A stretch of DNA of 64,000 nucleotides from Azospirillum oryzae (GTDB lineage Bacteria; Pseudomonadota; Alphaproteobacteria; Azospirillales; Azospirillaceae): assembly GCF_900177515.1 (NCBI RefSeq), contig NZ_FXAK01000001.1, forward strand, positions 1 to 64,000, read 5' to 3'. The position numbers and the translations under genes were made by a program. Of this stretch, positions 27,302-37,212 are shown piece after piece. Numbering within the stretch: the stretch's first letter is position 1; every line of letters starts with the position of its first letter. The notes beneath the pieces are model-generated. The model did not search any database. It saw only the letters and a program-made list of their open reading frames with translations, and was not told the origin of the DNA.

Positions 27302-28543
27302 ATGTCAACCATTCAATCCGCGCATGCAAGCCCGCTGGCAACACCGCTGTCGCGGGCAGCGGCGCGCGACACCGGGATCAGCCGGCCGCTGGTCTTTCTG
27401 CTGGCGGCGGGCGCCGGCCTGGCGGCGGCTTCGCTCTATTACAGCCAGCCCATGCTGGGCGTTCTCGGCGCCGACATCGGCGCGGCGGACCGGACGGTCG
27501 GCTGGGTGCCGACGCTGACGCAGCTGGGATACGCCTTCGGCATCCTGCTGCTGGCGCCGCTGGGCGACCGCTTCGACCGCCGCAACATCATCCTGGCGAA
27601 GGCGGCGGTCCTGGTCGCGGCCCTGCTGGCAGCGGGCTTCGCGCCCTCCATCGGCGGGTTGCTGGCGGCGAGCCTGGTGATGGGCCTGTCGGCGACGCTG
27701 GCGCAGGACATCGTTCCCGCCGCCGCGACGCTGGCGCCGGCCGAACATCGCGGCCGGGTGGTCGGCACGGTGATGACCGGGCTGCTGCTGGGCATCCTGC
27801 TGTCGCGGGTGGTCAGCGGTGTCATCGCCGAGCAGTTCGGCTGGCGCGCCGTGTTCGTCGCCGCCGCCGGCAGCATCGCCCTGCTGGGGGCCGCCCTGTG
27901 GCGCGGTCTGCCGCGCTTCACGCCGACGACCGATCTCGGCTATGGCGAGCTTCTGGGGTCGCTCGTCACGCTGTGGGCCGGTCATCCGGGCCTGCGCCGG
28001 GCGGCCATCGCGCAGGGGCTGCTGTCGCTGGCCTTCAGCGCCTTCTGGTCGACGCTGGCGGTGATGCTGCATGGCGCGCCGTTCCATCTGGGTGCCGCCG
28101 CCGCGGGTGCCTTCGGTCTGGCCGGCGCGGCTGGTGCGCTGGTGGCGCCGGTCGCCGGCCGCATCGCCGACCGCCGCGGTCCGGCCCTGATGACCCGGCT
28201 GGGCGCCGGTCTGGCCGTGGTTTCCTTCGCCGCCATGGCCCTGTCGCCGCTGCTGCCCGAGGGGGCCCGCCTGTGGCTGCTGGTGGCGAGCGCCGTCGGT
28301 TTCGACCTGGGCGTCCAGGCTTCGCTGATCGCCCACCAGACCATCGTCTACGGCATCGACCCGGCCGCCCGCAGCCGCCTGAACGCAGTCTTGATGGTCG
28401 GCATGTTCATCGGCATGGCCGCCGGCGCCACGCTGGGCAGTCAGGCCCTGGCCGCCTGGGGCTGGAACGGCGTGGTCGCCGTCGCCACCGCCGCCTCGGC
28501 CGCCGCGCTGGTCCTGCGGCTGGTCACCAAGTCGGATCGCTGA
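27302..28543 (+). CDS. MFS transporter
   Basis: A 413-residue major facilitator with about 12 transmembrane segments. The loop 2-3 motif is APLGDRFDRRNII (variant of GxxxDRxGRR), and the halves join around residue 215. YYSQPMLGVLGADIGA near the N terminus resembles the NarK/ProP-like and YnfM-type drug or sugar efflux subgroup. It is divergent from a LysR gene. A clear hairpin terminator follows. The substrate is unknown. Confidence 0.87.
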   Translation: MSTIQSAHASPLATPLSRAAARDTGISRPLVFLLAAGAGLAAASLYYSQPMLGVLGADIGAADRTVGWVPTLTQLGYAFGILLLAPLGDRFDRRNIILAKAAVLVAALLAAGFAPSIGGLLAASLVMGLSATLAQDIVPAAATLAPAEHRGRVVGTVMTGLLLGILLSRVVSGVIAEQFGWRAVFVAAAGSIALLGAALWRGLPRFTPTTDLGYGELLGSLVTLWAGHPGLRRAAIAQGLLSLAFSAFWSTLAVMLHGAPFHLGAAAAGAFGLAGAAGALVAPVAGRIADRRGPALMTRLGAGLAVVSFAAMALSPLLPEGARLWLLVASAVGFDLGVQASLIAHQTIVYGIDPAARSRLNAVLMVGMFIGMAAGATLGSQALAAWGWNGVVAVATAASAAALVLRLVTKSDR

Positions 28544-28570
28544 GCCATCCATTTTCCACGAAGACCGCAA

Positions 28571-28615
28571 GCCCCCCGGAGCCATGCCGCGACGCACGGC
28601 TTCGGGGGCCTTTTT
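28571..28615 (+). terminator. Rho-independent terminator after MFS gene
   Basis: GCCCCCCGGAGCC and GGCTTCGGGGGCC form an imperfect GC stem (28571-28610), followed at once by TTTTT (28611-28615). It lies 28 bases after the MFS stop codon. Confidence 0.85.
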
Positions 28616-28734
28616 CGTTGCGATTTCGTCGATTGCCGGATCCAAGGAGCATGCCTCCGCCCCCAAATGGCCGTCGCCCGCATCGTCAGCGGGGAATATG
28701 TTGAGCGATCCCGCATTTTGAAATGGGGGGCGAC

Positions 28735-29541
28735 ATGGCCGACGTGGACAAGGCATTCGCGGGGGCGATTCCGGCGATCTATGACCGCTATCTCGGCCCC
28801 CTCCTCTTCGAACCCTACGCGCGCGACATGGCGCGGCGGCTTGCGGGGATGGAGGGACGGATTCTGGAAACGGCGGCCGGAACCGGAATCGTGACGCGCG
28901 CCCTGGTCCAGACACTGCCGGCAAGCGTCGAACTCGTCGCGACGGACCTCAATCAGCCGATGCTCGACCATGCGGCCAAGAAACTGGACGCGCCGCAGGT
29001 GACATGGCAGCAGGCGAACGCGCTGAGCCTGCCCTTCGAGAGCGCCGGCTTCGATGCCCTCGTCTGCCAGTTCGGCGTGATGTTCTTTCCGGACAAATCC
29101 GCGGGTTTCGCCGAAGCGCGCCGGGTGCTGAAACCGGGCGGCCGCTTCCTGTTCAGCGTGTGGGACCGGATCGAAGACAACGAGATCGCCGGGGTCGTCA
29201 GCGCCGCCGTCGCTGCGGCCTTTCCCGATGATCCGCCCGGTTTCATGGCGCGGACGCCGCACGGCTACCATGACACCGGGCGGATCCGCGACGAACTTCA
29301 AGGAGCCGGCTTCTCCGACATCGGGATCGAGACCGTGACTCTGCGCAGCCGGGCGGAAACGCCTGCCGATCCGGCAACCGGCTTTTGCCAGGGAACGCCC
29401 ATGCGCCTTGAGATCGAGGCGCGGGATGCAAGCCGTCTCGACGAAGTGACGAATCTCGCTGCCCAGGCTGTCGCCCGGCATTTCGCGGACGGCCCTATCG
29501 ACGGCAAGATCCAGGCGCATGTGATAACGGCGGTGGCCTGA
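28735..29541 (+). CDS. Class I SAM-dependent methyltransferase
   Basis: A roughly 268-residue methyltransferase of the UbiE/BioC-like group. ILETAAGTGIVTRAL is SAM motif I, ELVATDLNQPML motif II, and FDALVCQFGVMFFPD motif IV. The run GGGGGG 4 bases before the ATG at 28735 favours that start; the ATG at 28723 is an alternative. It stands alone between a terminator and the convergent end of the Liv operon, so the context gives no substrate hint. Confidence 0.85.
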   Translation: MADVDKAFAGAIPAIYDRYLGPLLFEPYARDMARRLAGMEGRILETAAGTGIVTRALVQTLPASVELVATDLNQPMLDHAAKKLDAPQVTWQQANALSLPFESAGFDALVCQFGVMFFPDKSAGFAEARRVLKPGGRFLFSVWDRIEDNEIAGVVSAAVAAAFPDDPPGFMARTPHGYHDTGRIRDELQGAGFSDIGIETVTLRSRAETPADPATGFCQGTPMRLEIEARDASRLDEVTNLAAQAVARHFADGPIDGKIQAHVITAVA

Positions 29542-29557
29542 GCCGTCGGCACGGTCG

Positions 29558-30991
29558 TCAGCGTCGGACCGCCGCCACCACCTTGCCCGGGTTCATCAAT
29601 CCCTGCGGGTCGAACAGGCGCTTGATGCCCTGCATCAGCGCCATCTCCGCCGGTCCCTTGAAGGCGGCGAGCGCGTCGCGCATGCTCTGGCCGATGCCGT
29701 GCTCGGCACTGATGGTGCCGCCGAGTTCGACGGCTTCGCGGTGGACCGCGGCGCTGACCGCGTGGGCGATGCGGTCCAGCGGTTCGGCCGATGTCCGGAG
29801 GCTTTCCGGCAGGATGGCGACCAGATGGATGTTGCCGTCGCCGATATGCCCGACCGCCACCACGCGGGCGTCCGGCCGCACCGCCTCGATGGCCGCGGTG
29901 GCGCGAGTGACGAAGTCGGGGATGCGGGCCACCGGCACCGCGGTGTCGTGGCCGATGACGATGCCGCTCTTGCGGTTGGCCTCCGACACGCTGTGGCGCA
30001 ACGTCCACATCGCGGCGGCCTGGGCATGGCTGCGGGCCACGGCGGCGTCGGCAATGCTGCCGTCCTCCAGTCCGCTTCCCAGCAGGTCCTCGAGCCGGCC
30101 GGAAAGATCCAGTCCCTGCATGGGATCGGTGATCTCGACCAGCAAATACCAGGGCATGACGGTGCCGAGCGGCCGGACGGTGCCGGGCACATGGGTCAGC
30201 ACCGAGGCAAGCTGCGCCTCCGACAGGACTTCCGCCGTGGTCACCCGGTCGCCCAGCGCGCCGCGCAGGCGGGCGAACACCTGCAAGGCTGCTTCCAAAG
30301 AGGGAAGGGCGAGGAAGCCGGTGGCGACGCTCTGCGGCCGGGGAAACAGCTTCAGCGTCGCCGCGGTGACGATGCCCAGCGTTCCCTCCGCCCCGATGAA
30401 CAGGTGCTTCAGGGCGTAGCCCGTGTTGTCCTTGCGCAGCGCGCGCAGCCCGTTCCACAGCGTGCCGTCGGGCAGCACCACCTCCAGCCCCAGCACGAGG
30501 TCGCGCATCGGGCCATAGCGCAGGACGGCGGTGCCGCCGGCATTGGTGGCGATGGTGCCGCCGATCTGACAGCTGCCCTCGCTGCCCAGGCTCATCGGGA
30601 ACAGCCGGCCGGCCTCTTCGGCGGCGGCCTGGACGGCGGCCAGGGTGCAGCCGGCCTCCACCGTCAGGCTGTCGCCGATGGGATCGACCTCGCGGATGCG
30701 GTTGAGGCGCGACAGGCAGAGCACGAGACTGCGGCCGGTGTCGTCGGGAATGGCGCCGCCGACCACCCCGGTGTTGCCGCCCTGCGGCACCAGCGGCGTG
30801 CCCGTCTCGCCGCACAGCCGGACGATGGCCGCAACCTGCGCCGCATCGGCCGGGCGGACCACCGCCAGCGCGGCGCCCCGGTAGCGCCCGCGCCAGTCCG
30901 CCAGGAAGGGCGCCATGTCGGCCGGCTCGACCAGCACATGCGCCGGGCCGAGGATCGCCCGCGCCCGCTCCACCACCTCCGTGCCGGACAT
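29558..30991 (-). CDS. FAD-binding oxidase of the D-2-hydroxyacid dehydrogenase (GlcD/D2HGDH) type
   Basis: A 477-residue VAO-fold flavoprotein. VPQGGNTGVVGGA is the FAD pyrophosphate loop and IGGTIATNAGG the second FAD segment. The C-terminal half has GHIGDGNIHL, GTISAEHGIG and FDPQGLMNPGKV, typical of D-lactate, glycolate and D-2-hydroxyglutarate dehydrogenases; the histidines in GHIGDGNIH are expected metal or substrate ligands. It starts 5 bases after the livF-like stop and is the last gene of the IclR-linked run. It should oxidise a 2-hydroxy acid to a 2-oxo acid, but which one is unknown. Confidence 0.88.
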   Translation of the reverse strand: MSGTEVVERARAILGPAHVLVEPADMAPFLADWRGRYRGAALAVVRPADAAQVAAIVRLCGETGTPLVPQGGNTGVVGGAIPDDTGRSLVLCLSRLNRIREVDPIGDSLTVEAGCTLAAVQAAAEEAGRLFPMSLGSEGSCQIGGTIATNAGGTAVLRYGPMRDLVLGLEVVLPDGTLWNGLRALRKDNTGYALKHLFIGAEGTLGIVTAATLKLFPRPQSVATGFLALPSLEAALQVFARLRGALGDRVTTAEVLSEAQLASVLTHVPGTVRPLGTVMPWYLLVEITDPMQGLDLSGRLEDLLGSGLEDGSIADAAVARSHAQAAAMWTLRHSVSEANRKSGIVIGHDTAVPVARIPDFVTRATAAIEAVRPDARVVAVGHIGDGNIHLVAILPESLRTSAEPLDRIAHAVSAAVHREAVELGGTISAEHGIGQSMRDALAAFKGPAEMALMQGIKRLFDPQGLMNPGKVVAAVRR

Positions 30992-30996
30992 GGCCG

Positions 30997-31696
<700 letters not shown>

Positions 31697-31704
<8 letters not shown>

Positions 31705-32497
31705 CGACCGGCTCCCGTCCCAGATACACGCGGATCACTTCCGGATCGTTCAGCACCTGTGCCGGCGCCCCTTCGGCGATCTTCACCCCATGGTCCAGCA
31801 CCACCAGCCGGTCGCAGACGCTGGCGACCACCCGCATGTGATGCTCCACCAGCAGCACGGTGACGCCGCGGGCGCGGATGCGGCGGATCATCTCGACCAG
31901 CCGCTGGCCCTCCTCCGGGTTCATGCCGGCGGCCGGCTCGTCCAGCAGCAGCAGGCGGGGCTCGGCGGCCAGCGCGATGGCGATCTCCAGCCGGCGCTGC
32001 TCGCCGTAGGACATGGCGTCGGCCAGCGTGTCGGCGCGGTGGTCGAGATCGCAGAAGACCAGAATGTCCATGGCCTTGCGCCGAAGCTCCGCCTCTTCCC
32101 GGCGGTAGGCGGCGTTGCGCAGGATCGACGCGCCCCAGCCGGCCCGCGTGGTGCGGTAGGCGGCGCTGCGCACATTGTCGAGCGCCGTCAGGCTGGGGAA
32201 GAGGCTGGTGATCTGGAAGGTGCGCGACACGCCGCGCTGGCCCATGACGTGAGACGGCGCGCCGGTGCAGTCGGTGCCATCGAAGCGGATGCTGCCGGAC
32301 GAGGGCGGCAGCGAGCCGCCCAGCATGTTGAACAGCGTCGTCTTGCCGGCGCCGTTCGGCCCGATCAGCCCGACCACCTCGCCGGCCTGCACCGTCATGG
32401 TGACGTCGCGCACCGCGGTCAGGCCGCCGAAGATGCGGGTCAGGTTGCTGACCGCCAAAATCTCTTTTGCCGGGATTTCCTGAGCGGCGGCGTTCAT
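31697..32497 (-). CDS. livG: Branched-chain-type ABC transporter ATP-binding protein LivG
   Basis: A 266-residue ATPase. After an N-terminal extension of about 12 residues come FGGLTAVRDV, Walker A GPNGAGKTTLFN, the LivG-specific GVSRTFQITSLFPSLTALDN, signature MSYGEQRRLEIA and Walker B LLLLDEPAAGMNPEE. The ATG at 32497 overlaps the livM-like stop by 4 bases. It works with LivF in the same importer. Confidence 0.92.
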
Positions 32498-33498
32498 TTC
32501 GCACCTCCCTCGGTGCTGGGCAGGCCGGTGGGCGTGGCCGGCAGGTTGTTCTCCGCCTTGTGGCTGTTGCGCCAGCGCTGCCACAGGCTGACCAGGCCGC
32601 CCGGCAGGAAGACGACGGTGCCGGTCAGCAGGGCCGCGAAGATGACCATGCGCAGCGGACCGGCGACGCGCAGCGATTCCAGAAGGCCGATATAGACCAG
32701 TGCCCCCAGGATCGGCCCCAGGATGGTGCCGCGCCCGCCGATGATGACGACGATGATGAGGGCGGCGACATTGTGGACGCCCATGATGTCGGGGGTGATG
32801 ACCCGGATATAGTGGGCGTAGATGGCGCCGCCGATGCCGGCGATGGCGGTGGCAGCGACGAAGCCCAGCAGCTTGGTGTGGAAGACGTTGATGCCGAGCG
32901 AGGCCGCCAGCGGCGCATTCTCCCGCACCGCCAGGAAGGCGCGGCCGGTGCGGCTGCTGACCAGCGCATGGCAGAGCCACGCGGTCGCCAGCACCAGCGC
33001 CAGCACCAGATAATAGGTCGGGCGGGCACTGTCGAAGGCCAGCGGACCGATCGCCATCGGCGGGATGTCGGTGATGCCCATGGGCCCGCGCGTCAGGTCC
33101 ACCCAATGGTTGGTGATGGTGAACAGGATGGCGCCGAAGCCCAGCGTCAGGATGGCGAACTGCGGCCCGACCACCCGCAGGGCGGCATAGCCGATCACCA
33201 GCCCGAACGCCGCGGCCACCAATCCGGCCATCGGCAGCCCAAGCAGCGGCGGCAGGCCGAGCTGCGTGGAAAGGATGGCGGAGGTGTAGGCGCCGACGCC
33301 GACGAAGGCGGCATGGCCGAAGGTGAGTTCGCCGAGATAGCCGATGACGATGTTGAGGCTGAGCGCGAGCAGCGCATACAGCATCCACAGCACCAGCAGA
33401 TGTTCCAGATAGGCGTTGCCGGCGAGGAAGGGCAGGACCGCCAGCGCGGCCACGCCGCCGGCAATCGCCAGGGAATGCCCATGAGAGTTGGTGTTCAT
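32494..33498 (-). CDS. livM: Branched-chain-type ABC transporter permease LivM
   Basis: A 334-residue permease with eight or more hydrophobic segments. LSLNIVIGYLGELTFGHAAF is the conserved LivM segment, and SRTGRAFLAVRENAPLAASLGINV is the cytoplasmic EAA-like loop. GGRGTILGPILGAL near the C terminus is shared by LivH and LivM proteins. The ATG at 33498 overlaps the livH-like stop by 4 bases. Confidence 0.92.
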   Translation of the reverse strand: MNTNSHGHSLAIAGGVAALAVLPFLAGNAYLEHLLVLWMLYALLALSLNIVIGYLGELTFGHAAFVGVGAYTSAILSTQLGLPPLLGLPMAGLVAAAFGLVIGYAALRVVGPQFAILTLGFGAILFTITNHWVDLTRGPMGITDIPPMAIGPLAFDSARPTYYLVLALVLATAWLCHALVSSRTGRAFLAVRENAPLAASLGINVFHTKLLGFVAATAIAGIGGAIYAHYIRVITPDIMGVHNVAALIIVVIIGGRGTILGPILGALVYIGLLESLRVAGPLRMVIFAALLTGTVVFLPGGLVSLWQRWRNSHKAENNLPATPTGLPSTEGGAK

Positions 33499-34373
33499 CG
33501 CAGACCCCGCGCCGTGCTGAACAGGCCGTTGGGGCGCCACAGCAGGACCGCGATGATCATCGCGTAGCCGATCGCCTCCATGAAGCCGAGGGAGATGTAG
33601 CCGCCGCCCAGCGATTCGATGACGCCCAGCAGCAGGCCGGCGAACAGGGCGCCGGTGACGCTGCCGAGACCGCCCATGATGACGACGATGAAGCCCTTCA
33701 GCACCGCCCAGTTGCCGATGGTCGGGAAGATCATCACGGTGGGGCCGACCAGCGCGCCCGACAGTGCCGCCAGCCCGCAGGCCAGCGCGAAGGTGTAGGT
33801 GTGGACCAGCCCGATGTTGATGCCGGTCAGCGCCGCGCCGTCCGGGTTCTGCGCCGTCGCCCGCATCATCTTGCCGAAGCGCGAATAGCGGATGAACAGA
33901 TAGACCGCGACCAGCGCCACCACCGCGGCGGCGAAGACCAGGATGCGCTGCTGGGTCAGCGTCACCGTGCCGATGTCCAGCACCTCGTCGGCGAAGGGGC
34001 TCTCGACATATTTCGGATCGGCGCCGAACAGCAGCTCGCCGCCGTTGGCGATCAGCAGGGCCAGACCCAGGCTGGACAGCAGGATGGTGAATTCATGGTC
34101 GCGGCGCAGCGGCCAGAAGATCAGCTTGTTGGCGACGACGCCGAGCCCCGCCACCACCACGGCCGAGATCGCCGCCGCAGCGATGTAGTCGAGCCCGAGC
34201 AGGGTACCGACGAAATAGGTGATGTAGGCGCCGAGCATATAGAACTCGCCATGGGCGAAATTCACGATGCGCAGCACCCCGAAGACCAGCGTCAGCCCGG
34301 TGGCGATGAGCACATAGGCCATCCCGTTGACCAGGCCGTTCGCGATCTGCTGGGCGAAGACGGTGAAATCCAT
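33495..34373 (-). CDS. livH: Branched-chain-type ABC transporter permease LivH
   Basis: A 292-residue permease. GLVNGMAYVLIATGLTLVFG and RIVNFAHGEFYMLGAY are the family N-terminal signature; RATAQNPDGAALTGIN is the coupling loop, and GGLGSVTGALFAGLLLGV the typical later segment. It forms the channel with LivM. It is separated from the binding-protein gene by a 160-base inverted repeat. Confidence 0.92.
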   Translation of the reverse strand: MDFTVFAQQIANGLVNGMAYVLIATGLTLVFGVLRIVNFAHGEFYMLGAYITYFVGTLLGLDYIAAAAISAVVVAGLGVVANKLIFWPLRRDHEFTILLSSLGLALLIANGGELLFGADPKYVESPFADEVLDIGTVTLTQQRILVFAAAVVALVAVYLFIRYSRFGKMMRATAQNPDGAALTGINIGLVHTYTFALACGLAALSGALVGPTVMIFPTIGNWAVLKGFIVVIMGGLGSVTGALFAGLLLGVIESLGGGYISLGFMEAIGYAMIIAVLLWRPNGLFSTARGLR

Positions 34374-34394
34374 GTCGATTCTTCCTGTCGGGAG

Positions 34395-34555
34395 TCCCCC
34401 TCTCCCGCCCCGGGAGAGGGAAGGGGCCCGCCGCGAAGCGGTGGGAAGGGTGAGGGGTGATCCAAGGAACCATGCGGTTCGGGAGTCTTGCCCTACCCCT
34501 CACCCTCCCCACTTCGTGGGTCCCCTCCCTCTCCCGGGACGGGAGAGGGCTTTTC
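34395..34555. repeat. Dispersed inverted repeat, copy 5
   Basis: A long inverted repeat: CCCTCTCCCGCCCCGGGAGA at the left faces TCTCCCGGGACGGGAGAGGG at the right, and inner GTGGGAAGGGTGAGGGG faces CCCCTCACCCTCCCCAC. About 40 bases separate the halves. It lies between the stop of the binding-protein gene (34568) and the livH-like start (34373), the same position that copy 2 occupies in the peptide-type importer operon. Confidence 0.9.
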
Positions 34556-34567
34556 GCTACCGGCCGC

Positions 34568-35707
34568 TCAGTCCCGGACGCTGACGATCTGCTTCTTCTG
34601 CACCTGCACCAGATGGATCGCCTGGCTCGCCTGACCCTTGTCGGAGAAGCGCAGCTCGCCCATCACCGTCGGCACCTCCTGCGACTTCAACGCGGCGGCG
34701 ATCTTGTCGTAGGCGCGCGGGTCGCCGCCGGCGGCTTCGACGCCGAAGGCCAGGGTCTGCACCGCCTGGGCGCCGAGTGCCGCGATGAAGGACGGCTCGT
34801 TCTTATAGTCCTTGCGGTACTGCTCCAGCCACGGCTTCAGCGACGGGGCGCTGCCGTCCTCGGTGAAGGGCGAGGCGGAGTAGACCTGCTCCAGCGAATT
34901 GCCGGACAGCTCGACCAGCTTCGGGTTCATGTTGCCGGCCGACGCGATGACCTTGCCGCGGTAGCCGGTCTGCTTGATCTGCCGGTAGATCGTCGCGCCC
35001 TGCGAGGTGTTGATCGCGGCCACATAGATCGCGTCGGCGTTCAGCGACTTCAGCTTGGTCAGGGCGGTGGTGAAGTCCGTGTCGGTACGGTTGTAGAACT
35101 CGTGCCCCTTCACCTCGATGCCGCAGGCGGTCAGCAGCTTGGTGTAGTTGTCCAGCTCCAACCGGCCCCAGTCGTCGTTGACGTTCATGAAGGCGATGGA
35201 CTTGGGCTTGATGCGGTCGCAGATCGCCTTCGAATAGAACTCCGACATCATCGCCGAGGTGGCGTTCAGGCGGAACAGGTACTTGTGCCCCTCCTCCGTC
35301 ACCTTCGGGTGCTGGGAGCTGGTCATGACGGTGATGATCTTGTCGCGCGTCACTTCCTTCATCGACAGGGCGACGGCGCTGAACCAGCCGCCGATGATCA
35401 TGTCGACGTTGTCCTGCTCCATCGCCCGCTTGGCGGCGCTGACGCCGTCCTCGGGGGACCCCTTGTCGTCGTAGGTCAGCAGTTCCAGCTTGCGGCCGGC
35501 GACGCCGCCCTTGGCGTTGATGACCGCGGCCATCGCCTGCGCGCCTTCCAGGCCGAGCTGGCCTTCGAAGGCGCCGGTGCCGCTCATCGGGCCGATGACG
35601 GCGATGCGGACCGGGGGCTGCTGCGCCTGGGCGCCGGTGGTGCCGGCGACGGGAATGGCCAGGGCCAGGGCCGCCGCGGCGGCAAGGAGAGTGCGCCTAC
35701 CGAACAT
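34568..35707 (-). CDS. Branched-chain-type ABC transporter substrate-binding protein (LivJ/LivK family)
   Basis: A 379-residue periplasmic binding protein. A clear signal peptide ends near AQAQQP (residue about 29). VRIAVIGPMSGTGAFEGQ is the family start of the mature domain, and GAQAMAAVINAKGGVAGRKLELLTYDDKGSPE the usual next segment. The start at 35707 has GGAGGAAC upstream. Family members bind leucine, but also aromatic acids, amides and short carboxylates. Placement 90 bases after lyase and hydro-lyase genes suggests a carboxylate ligand. Confidence 0.9.
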   Translation of the reverse strand: MFGRRTLLAAAAALALAIPVAGTTGAQAQQPPVRIAVIGPMSGTGAFEGQLGLEGAQAMAAVINAKGGVAGRKLELLTYDDKGSPEDGVSAAKRAMEQDNVDMIIGGWFSAVALSMKEVTRDKIITVMTSSQHPKVTEEGHKYLFRLNATSAMMSEFYSKAICDRIKPKSIAFMNVNDDWGRLELDNYTKLLTACGIEVKGHEFYNRTDTDFTTALTKLKSLNADAIYVAAINTSQGATIYRQIKQTGYRGKVIASAGNMNPKLVELSGNSLEQVYSASPFTEDGSAPSLKPWLEQYRKDYKNEPSFIAALGAQAVQTLAFGVEAAGGDPRAYDKIAAALKSQEVPTVMGELRFSDKGQASQAIHLVQVQKKQIVSVRD

Positions 35708-35796
35708 GGGGTTCCTCCGTGGATTGGTCGTCTTTTGGTTGGCCGCTTTTTGATTGGCCCTGGGACCGGCGGGTGGTGCGCGCCGGCAAAGGATCG

Positions 35797-36657
35797 TCAG
35801 GCGGTCTTCAGGTAGCGCTTCTGCAGTTCCTCGATCTGCGGGAAGCCTATGAAGTCGATGAAGCTGTTGTGGTCGGTCACCGGCCGCGGCAGGTCGCGGG
35901 TGGAGCGGCGCTCCGCCAATGCCGCCAGATTCTCCTTCAGCGCCGAGGCGACGGTCATCAGCGGCACCAGCGCGTAGGTCGCCATGCCGGCAACCTCCTC
36001 GACCTCGTCGGCCGACAGCTTCTCCAGCCAGCCGAGCAGCTGGAGCGACAGCGGCACGCCGACCGCCTCGCGCATGGCGCGCAAGCCGTCGATATCTTTG
36101 AAGCATTTGCTGATCGGCTGGATCATGTCGGCGCCGGCGGCGACATAGGCGCGTCCGCGTTCCATCGCGGCGGCCGGATCGACCACGTCGGTGCGGGCGA
36201 TGATCAGCATGTTGGGATCGCGCCGGGCCTCGACCGCCGCCTGGATCTTGGCGACGCCCTCGTCCATCGGGATCACCTCGACCCCGCCGACGCAGATCGG
36301 GCAGCGCTTGGGCGCCACCTGATCCTCCATGATGACGGCGGAGACGCCCGACGCCTCGAACTCGCGGATCGTGCGCATCACGTTGATGGCGTTGCCGTAT
36401 CCGGTGTCGATGTCGGCGATGACCGGGACGTTGACCGCCGACACCACATTGCGGACCACCGTCAGGTTCTCCGACATGGTGTACAGCTCGGCATCCGGCT
36501 GGCCGAGGAAGGAGGCCGAGACGCCGAAGCCCGAGGTCATCAGCGCGTCGAAGCCGGCCGCCTCGATGAAGCGGGCGGACAGGGCGTCATAGGCGCCGGC
36601 CGACCAGACGGTCTTCTGCGCCAGAATGCGGTTGCGGAATTCAGGTCCCCGAGACAT
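35797..36657 (-). CDS. Isocitrate lyase/PEP mutase superfamily carbon-carbon lyase with altered active-site loop
   Basis: A 286-residue single-domain member of the PEPM/ICL superfamily. ADIDTGYGN (Asp82, Asp84) and MEDQ (Glu111) supply the magnesium site, and the ARTD segment is intact. The catalytic loop that reads KRCGH in methylisocitrate lyases is KRCPIC here (Lys117-Arg118-Cys119), with Gly-His replaced by Pro-Ile. The catalytic cysteine position is therefore kept but the substrate contacts differ. Relatives cleave methylisocitrate, 2,3-dimethylmalate or oxaloacetate. It overlaps the LeuD-like gene by 17 bases, suggesting that it cleaves that hydro-lyase's product. Confidence 0.82.
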   Translation of the reverse strand: MSRGPEFRNRILAQKTVWSAGAYDALSARFIEAAGFDALMTSGFGVSASFLGQPDAELYTMSENLTVVRNVVSAVNVPVIADIDTGYGNAINVMRTIREFEASGVSAVIMEDQVAPKRCPICVGGVEVIPMDEGVAKIQAAVEARRDPNMLIIARTDVVDPAAAMERGRAYVAAGADMIQPISKCFKDIDGLRAMREAVGVPLSLQLLGWLEKLSADEVEEVAGMATYALVPLMTVASALKENLAALAERRSTRDLPRPVTDHNSFIDFIGFPQIEELQKRYLKTA

Positions 36658-37204
36658 TGGCATGGTCCTTCTGTTCGCGTTGCTGGGCCGCCTGCTGCTT
36701 CAGGAAGGGGACGAGGCCGCCGGCCTCGATCATCTCGGCATCCGCCTGCGGCAGCGGCTCATAGGGAATTTCGGTGCCTTGGCTGTGGTTGCGGACCACG
36801 CCGGCCGCCCAGTCCACCTCGATCTCGTCCCAGCGCCGGACGAAGCCGAGGATCCCGGGGCAGCTGACCTGCGGGAAGCCCATGCTGACCTCGCCGCGCC
36901 AATAGCCGGGGGAGAAGGACTCCGCGATCACCCCGGCGATGCCGAGATGGCGCATCGCCTTCATCGGCGGGTAGTGCGGGTGGCCGTAGCCGAAATTGTC
37001 GGCGCCGACCAGCAGGTCGCCCGGCCGCACCGACTTGGCGAAATCCGGGTCGTAGGTCTGCATGGCGAGCTGCGCCAGTTCGGCCACGTCGGTGATCTTG
37101 ATGTTCTTGACGCCGACGATCTGGTCGACGTCGAAATTCACCTCGTCGAAGATGAAGGCGACGCGGCCCTTCATCACCGGCATATTCAGTGTGGCTTCGC
37201 TCAT
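36641..37204 (-). CDS. LeuD/homoaconitase-type hydro-lyase small subunit
   Basis: A 187-residue swivel-domain subunit of the aconitase superfamily. It contains the GADNFGYGHPHYPP segment, a variant of the GxNFGCGSSRE substrate loop: the usual Cys-Gly-Ser-Ser-Arg core is Tyr-Gly-His-Pro-His here, so the substrate pocket is unusual. VIAESFSPGYWR follows in the normal place. It lies 8 bases after the large-subunit gene, and the two should form one [4Fe-4S] enzyme. Isopropylmalate dehydratase is unlikely given the altered loop. Confidence 0.8.
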   Translation of the reverse strand: MSEATLNMPVMKGRVAFIFDEVNFDVDQIVGVKNIKITDVAELAQLAMQTYDPDFAKSVRPGDLLVGADNFGYGHPHYPPMKAMRHLGIAGVIAESFSPGYWRGEVSMGFPQVSCPGILGFVRRWDEIEVDWAAGVVRNHSQGTEIPYEPLPQADAEMIEAGGLVPFLKQQAAQQREQKDHANVSGT

Positions 37205-37212
37205 CGCCGGCC

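Noticed and set aside
34395..34555. Inverted repeat as the terminal inverted repeats of a small transposon
   Set aside because: There is no open frame between the arms, no obvious target-site duplication, and the same family occurs elsewhere as complete units. A MITE-like origin remains possible but is not shown.
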